Of a stretch of 64,000 bases of DNA, positions 61,497-64,000 are shown in pieces. Both the position numbers and the translations under genes were made by a program. Below the pieces are notes generated by a model. It ran no database searches and was not told the DNA's origin. It worked only from the letters and a program-made list of their open reading frames with translations. The stretch is from Polluticoccus soli (GTDB lineage Bacteria > Bacteroidota > Bacteroidia > Chitinophagales > Chitinophagaceae), in NCBI RefSeq assembly GCF_029269745.1, contig NZ_JARJHT010000001.1, forward strand, positions 992,001 to 1,056,000, read 5' to 3'. Positions within the stretch are counted from its first letter, which is position 1; every line of letters begins with the position of its first letter.

Positions 61497-62435
61497 TTAG
61501 GAAACCAGTTCTTTCAACTTCCAGATAAAGGAATGATTCTTTTTCAGCACAAGGTATAACTCACGCCTTCCACCAAAGCTGCGGAAGAACTTTTCTACAC
61601 CAGCATCCATGCTACCTTCAAGGTCAAATGTTTTGTTGCCGCGTTGTTTTGCTTCTTTTATTGAATGCCATAACAAGGCTGTTATTGCGCGGTAACTATC
61701 GCCTCCCGGCTTTTGCGAACCCATGAAGTAATAACTCGTGTCTGCGCTCCATACGTTCCAAACCAGCGCTTGTATTTCGCCGCCTTTTTTCGCTACCCAT
61801 AGCGCAGCAGTATTATGTTGCATACAAGCATCCATAAGTTTTTGCATGTCGGTCAGCGAATATGGCTGTCCTGCCCCCTTGCCTGTCAGTGTATGTTTCT
61901 GGTATTCGTATAGCTTATTGAGATGTTCTGAAGAATCAGCAATATCGAACTCTTTCTCTGCAGCACGTATGTTGCGTCGCAGATTTTCCTTCATGTTCGA
62001 CAAGAGTTCCTGCTCGGTTGGATGCAGATCAATGAGAAAAGTCTGTTGCACCTGTACCTGCATACCCGCATTCCTAAACATACCTACCTGCCTGATACCG
62101 GGCTGCAACGCAAGGTTCCACACCTTAGCCGACGGTATTTGTTTCAGCATTGCAGAGATCGTTTCATGCTCAAAACCATCGCGGTTGCTTTCCTTAAGGT
62201 CGGCAGGAAATGAAACAAAAGGCCCCTGGTAAGGACTGAGCCTTGCATTGCGCAGCAACTCAACGCCTATGCGTTTGCTGATAGCATAAGGCCACACACC
62301 CGCGATGTTATCGCCGTTCTTTTCAATAGCAACATCCCAATCATCGCAAGTAGCATCCATCCACCAATCGCAAAGGAAGGGTGGCAGATCGTTACGACGA
62401 CTGCAGAAAGCACGGTATTGTTCTTTGTTGGTCAA
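61497..62435 (-). CDS. FemAB/BioF2-like GNAT acyltransferase
   Basis: A 312-residue protein. The frame is open further upstream, but that part is antisense-like to nothing sensible and overlaps the LolE-like gene. The first residues of the family (TNKEQYRAFCSRRNDLPPFL, then DWWMDATCDDWDV) are preceded only by a TTG at 62435. Residues about 150-290 form a GNAT-like fold (SNMKENLRRNIRAAEKE, SYYFMGSQKPG, KTFDLEGSMDAGVEKFFRSF). FemAB-like proteins add amino acids or acyl groups to cell-wall or small-molecule acceptors. The start overlaps the reading end of the upstream gene. Confidence 0.82.
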   Translation of the reverse strand: MTNKEQYRAFCSRRNDLPPFLCDWWMDATCDDWDVAIEKNGDNIAGVWPYAISKRIGVELLRNARLSPYQGPFVSFPADLKESNRDGFEHETISAMLKQIPSAKVWNLALQPGIRQVGMFRNAGMQVQVQQTFLIDLHPTEQELLSNMKENLRRNIRAAEKEFDIADSSEHLNKLYEYQKHTLTGKGAGQPYSLTDMQKLMDACMQHNTAALWVAKKGGEIQALVWNVWSADTSYYFMGSQKPGGDSYRAITALLWHSIKEAKQRGNKTFDLEGSMDAGVEKFFRSFGGRRELYLVLKKNHSFIWKLKELVS

Positions 62436-62436
62436 G

Positions 62437-63663
62437 CTATTTGAATTGCAGCACCTTTGCCGGTTGTATACGACGAATATACAACGAGGGAAGCCACATA
62501 CAAAGTATGCAGAGTAGCAGCGTACCAATATCAATAAGTGCTGCGTCGTACCAGAAAATGCGAACGGGCACCTGTCGCACGTAATAGGTAGTTTCTGACA
62601 GGCGAAGAAAACCAGTTTCCTGTTGCAATATGCAAAGCCCGATACCCAGCAGGTTGCCAGCTAATATTCCCATAGCTGCAATAAGGCCCGCGTAATACAG
62701 GAAGATCATCTGCATACTGCCCTGCGTCATACCTTGCGCTTTGAACAGACCGACCATGCGAGCATGTTCTACTATTAGTATTAACAAGGCCACTGCGAGG
62801 TTGATGATAGCTACCACTGCCATAATAATGATGATGATGCGTGCATTTACATCCTGTAGTTGCAGCCAGTCGTAGATATTGGGAAATATCTCTGCCATGG
62901 TGTGCGTGGTGAGCGGCGCTTCCAGGTAATTGTTAAATATTTGCATCGACACCGTGTCTGACGCTTCTTCTTTGTCGAGCATCACCTGGTAGCCGTTGAT
63001 GTCATTAGGCCCCCAGCTGTTAATACGCTGCAGCAATCGCAGATCACAAATGCCGTACTCTTTGTCCACTTCGTCCATGCCTGTATGGAACGTACCAGCC
63101 ACTTTTACTTTACGTATACGCGGCAGTGTAGAGCCCGGCTCAAGAAAATACAATTGCACTTCGTCACCGGCGTTCACTTTCAGCCGGCCGGCCATAACGG
63201 TCGATAGCAATATTTCTTTAGAGTATGAAGTATCTGAATAGTCGATCCTGCCAGTGAGTGTAATACTCCGGGGAAACTTGTAACTACTATCAACGCCTTT
63301 TAGTTGTACGCCCTCCATCAGGTCGTTGGTATGGATTATACCCGGACGAACAGCAAAAGCATCCATGCTTTGCACATGCGGCATTTGCTTCACCTGCATT
63401 TCCAGCCTGTGGTCGATCTTTATAGGATCAGGCGTTATGATGGTGCTGGCATTAGGCGTAAATGGGGTAATGTGTACATGTCCCCAGAAGCTGAACAGTT
63501 TATCACGTATCTCGTGCTTGAAACCGCTAATGAAGGCCACGGTAATGATCATGGTCGCCACGCTGAGCGCAGTAGCCACTATGGCCAGGCGTATGATGAA
63601 AGCCGAGAACCCGTCCCTGCCCCGGAACATAAACCGCCTGGCTATGAAAAATGGTAAGTTCAT
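62437..63663 (-). CDS. LolE/LolC-like ABC permease (FtsX family)
   Basis: A 408-residue permease with four membrane segments: near 25-48, then three from about 270 to 400 around a large periplasmic domain. It opens MNLPFFIARRFMFRGRDGFS and ends YIRRIQPAKVLQFK. It is of the lipoprotein-export group; no LolD ATPase is near. The start at 63663 (not the longer frame) is supported by a TATATTTG box 12 nt upstream. The FemAB-like gene follows with overlapping signals. Confidence 0.9.
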   Translation of the reverse strand: MNLPFFIARRFMFRGRDGFSAFIIRLAIVATALSVATMIITVAFISGFKHEIRDKLFSFWGHVHITPFTPNASTIITPDPIKIDHRLEMQVKQMPHVQSMDAFAVRPGIIHTNDLMEGVQLKGVDSSYKFPRSITLTGRIDYSDTSYSKEILLSTVMAGRLKVNAGDEVQLYFLEPGSTLPRIRKVKVAGTFHTGMDEVDKEYGICDLRLLQRINSWGPNDINGYQVMLDKEEASDTVSMQIFNNYLEAPLTTHTMAEIFPNIYDWLQLQDVNARIIIIIMAVVAIINLAVALLILIVEHARMVGLFKAQGMTQGSMQMIFLYYAGLIAAMGILAGNLLGIGLCILQQETGFLRLSETTYYVRQVPVRIFWYDAALIDIGTLLLCILCMWLPSLYIRRIQPAKVLQFK

Positions 63664-63675
63664 TCTGTCTGCCTT

Positions 63676-63683
63676 CAAATATA
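63676..63683 (-). promoter_or_regulatory. -7 box for the LolE-like gene
   Basis: The minus strand reads TATATTTG, exact TAnnTTTG, 12 nt before the ATG at 63663. Confidence 0.5.
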
Positions 63684-63733
63684 AGGTGTGAACCTCAGAA
63701 TACGGTTTAAAAGAACTCTGCCAATAGGCAAAG

Positions 63734-63764
63734 AAAAAAGGAACCATCGATGATGGTTCCTTTT
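63734..63764 (-). terminator. Terminator after atpC
   Basis: A 9-bp stem GGAACCATC (63740-63748 with 63752-63760), GAT loop and six T on the minus strand. Confidence 0.85.
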
Positions 63765-63785
63765 CAGTAAAGTCTGAGACAATGC

Positions 63786-64000
63786 CTAGTCCAGAGCAGT
63801 AGCACTTTCTATCAGCACGCTTGCTTTGTTGTTCAGCACTTCTACAAAGCCGCCTGAAATTTCATACAGCTCAGTAGTGTTCTTGTCTTTTATGATCTTC
63901 ATTTTACCCTTGCCCAGCGTAGCGATCATAGGTGCGTGCTTGTCCAGTATCTCGAAAGAACCTTCGATGCCCGGGAGCTGTACGCCAGATACAGTACCGC
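63786..64000 (-). CDS. atpC: ATP synthase epsilon subunit, partial (3' end of gene)
   Basis: The right edge of the window contains the last 71 codons of a leftward gene, too close to the edge to show its start. The translation includes GVQLPGIEGSFEILDKHAPM, then ATLGKGKMKI and the closing ISGGFVEVLNNKASVLIES, which is the N-terminal beta-sandwich of the F1 epsilon subunit. The protein ends at this domain, so the C-terminal helical hairpin is absent, as is common in Bacteroidota. The rest of the atp operon should lie to the right. Confidence 0.93.
   Translation of the reverse strand, partial: GTVSGVQLPGIEGSFEILDKHAPMIATLGKGKMKIIKDKNTTELYEISGGFVEVLNNKASVLIESATALD

Noticed and set aside
1-64000. 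CRISPR arrays, tRNA and rRNA genes
   Set aside because: No regularly spaced repeats and no cloverleaf or TTCGAATCC-type T-arm in any intergenic stretch were found by eye; all intergenic gaps but one are under 300 bp.

Overview
The window looks like chromosomal DNA from a member of the Bacteroidota, most likely the Chitinophagaceae or a close relative. Evidence: promoters of the Bacteroidota type (TTTG, about 19 bp, TAnnTTTG); three secreted proteins with type IX secretion C-terminal sorting domains; the folP / DUF1599 / BT_3928-type gene cluster; an Omp28-type lipoprotein; a TonB-dependent haem-type receptor; lipoproteins with typical lipoboxes; and almost no Shine-Dalgarno sequences. Most of it is ordinary housekeeping and envelope DNA. 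There is no CRISPR array, rRNA, tRNA, complete prophage or transposase.

Layout. 1-2.1 kb: start of a probable release factor 2 gene, then a leftward unit of a small HTH-like protein, a BtrH_N-domain protein and a GtrA-like membrane protein. It is preceded by four phased copies of TTGTTGYCG and a gene-free repeat-bearing island (2062-2639). 2.6-8.4 kb: DinB-like protein, an unidentified polytopic membrane protein, a protealysin-like metalloprotease with its emfourin-type inhibitor, two overlapping RlaP-type nucleotidyltransferases and a SIMPL protein. 8.5-14.3 kb: folP, DUF1599, a DoxX/BT_3928-like protein, an oligopeptide-type ABC permease, and a PhoU-like/Pit phosphate transport pair. 14.4-18.1 kb: a large SWIM-SNF2 helicase. 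18.2-22.7 kb: two tandem paralogous T9SS cargo proteins. 22.8-31.3 kb: pnp, rpsO, a repeat-flanked four-helix-bundle gene, argS, a subtilisin with T9SS tail, a LolC/E-like permease and rbfA. 31.4-37.4 kb: Omp28-like lipoprotein, a small TTG-start membrane protein, a haem-receptor-type TonB protein, a DnaQ/GIY-YIG nuclease and a beta-barrel protein. 37.4-45.4 kb: pfkA, carbonic anhydrase with SulP transporter and a small His-rich protein, a TPR protein, a SurA-like isomerase, an RDD protein and a MORN/TonB_C-like protein. 45.5-50.7 kb: an orphan terminase-small-subunit-like gene, an NTF2-like/CrtI-like/ribE/lipoprotein operon, rpsU, a Xer recombinase and a ribosome hibernation factor. 50.7-64 kb: PQQ-type propeller lipoprotein, several acetyltransferases, two small peptides, a GT4 glycosyltransferase, a VWA-like membrane protein, a LolE-like permease and the 3' end of atpC.

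Points that stand out: (i) four helically phased TTGTTGYCG sites upstream of the small HTH-like gene; (ii) two small His-rich membrane-anchored proteins that share a C-terminal PDIxxPPPN signature, each beside a transporter; (iii) a 60-nt intergenic repeat present twice in opposite orientation, once beside the orphan terminase-like gene; (iv) a ligase-less tandem of RlaP-type nucleotidyltransferases with an inverted repeat over the start codon; (v) several genes whose -7 box sits 5-13 nt before the ATG, which implies leaderless or nearly leaderless mRNAs. All functional statements are read from sequence motifs; no database search was run.
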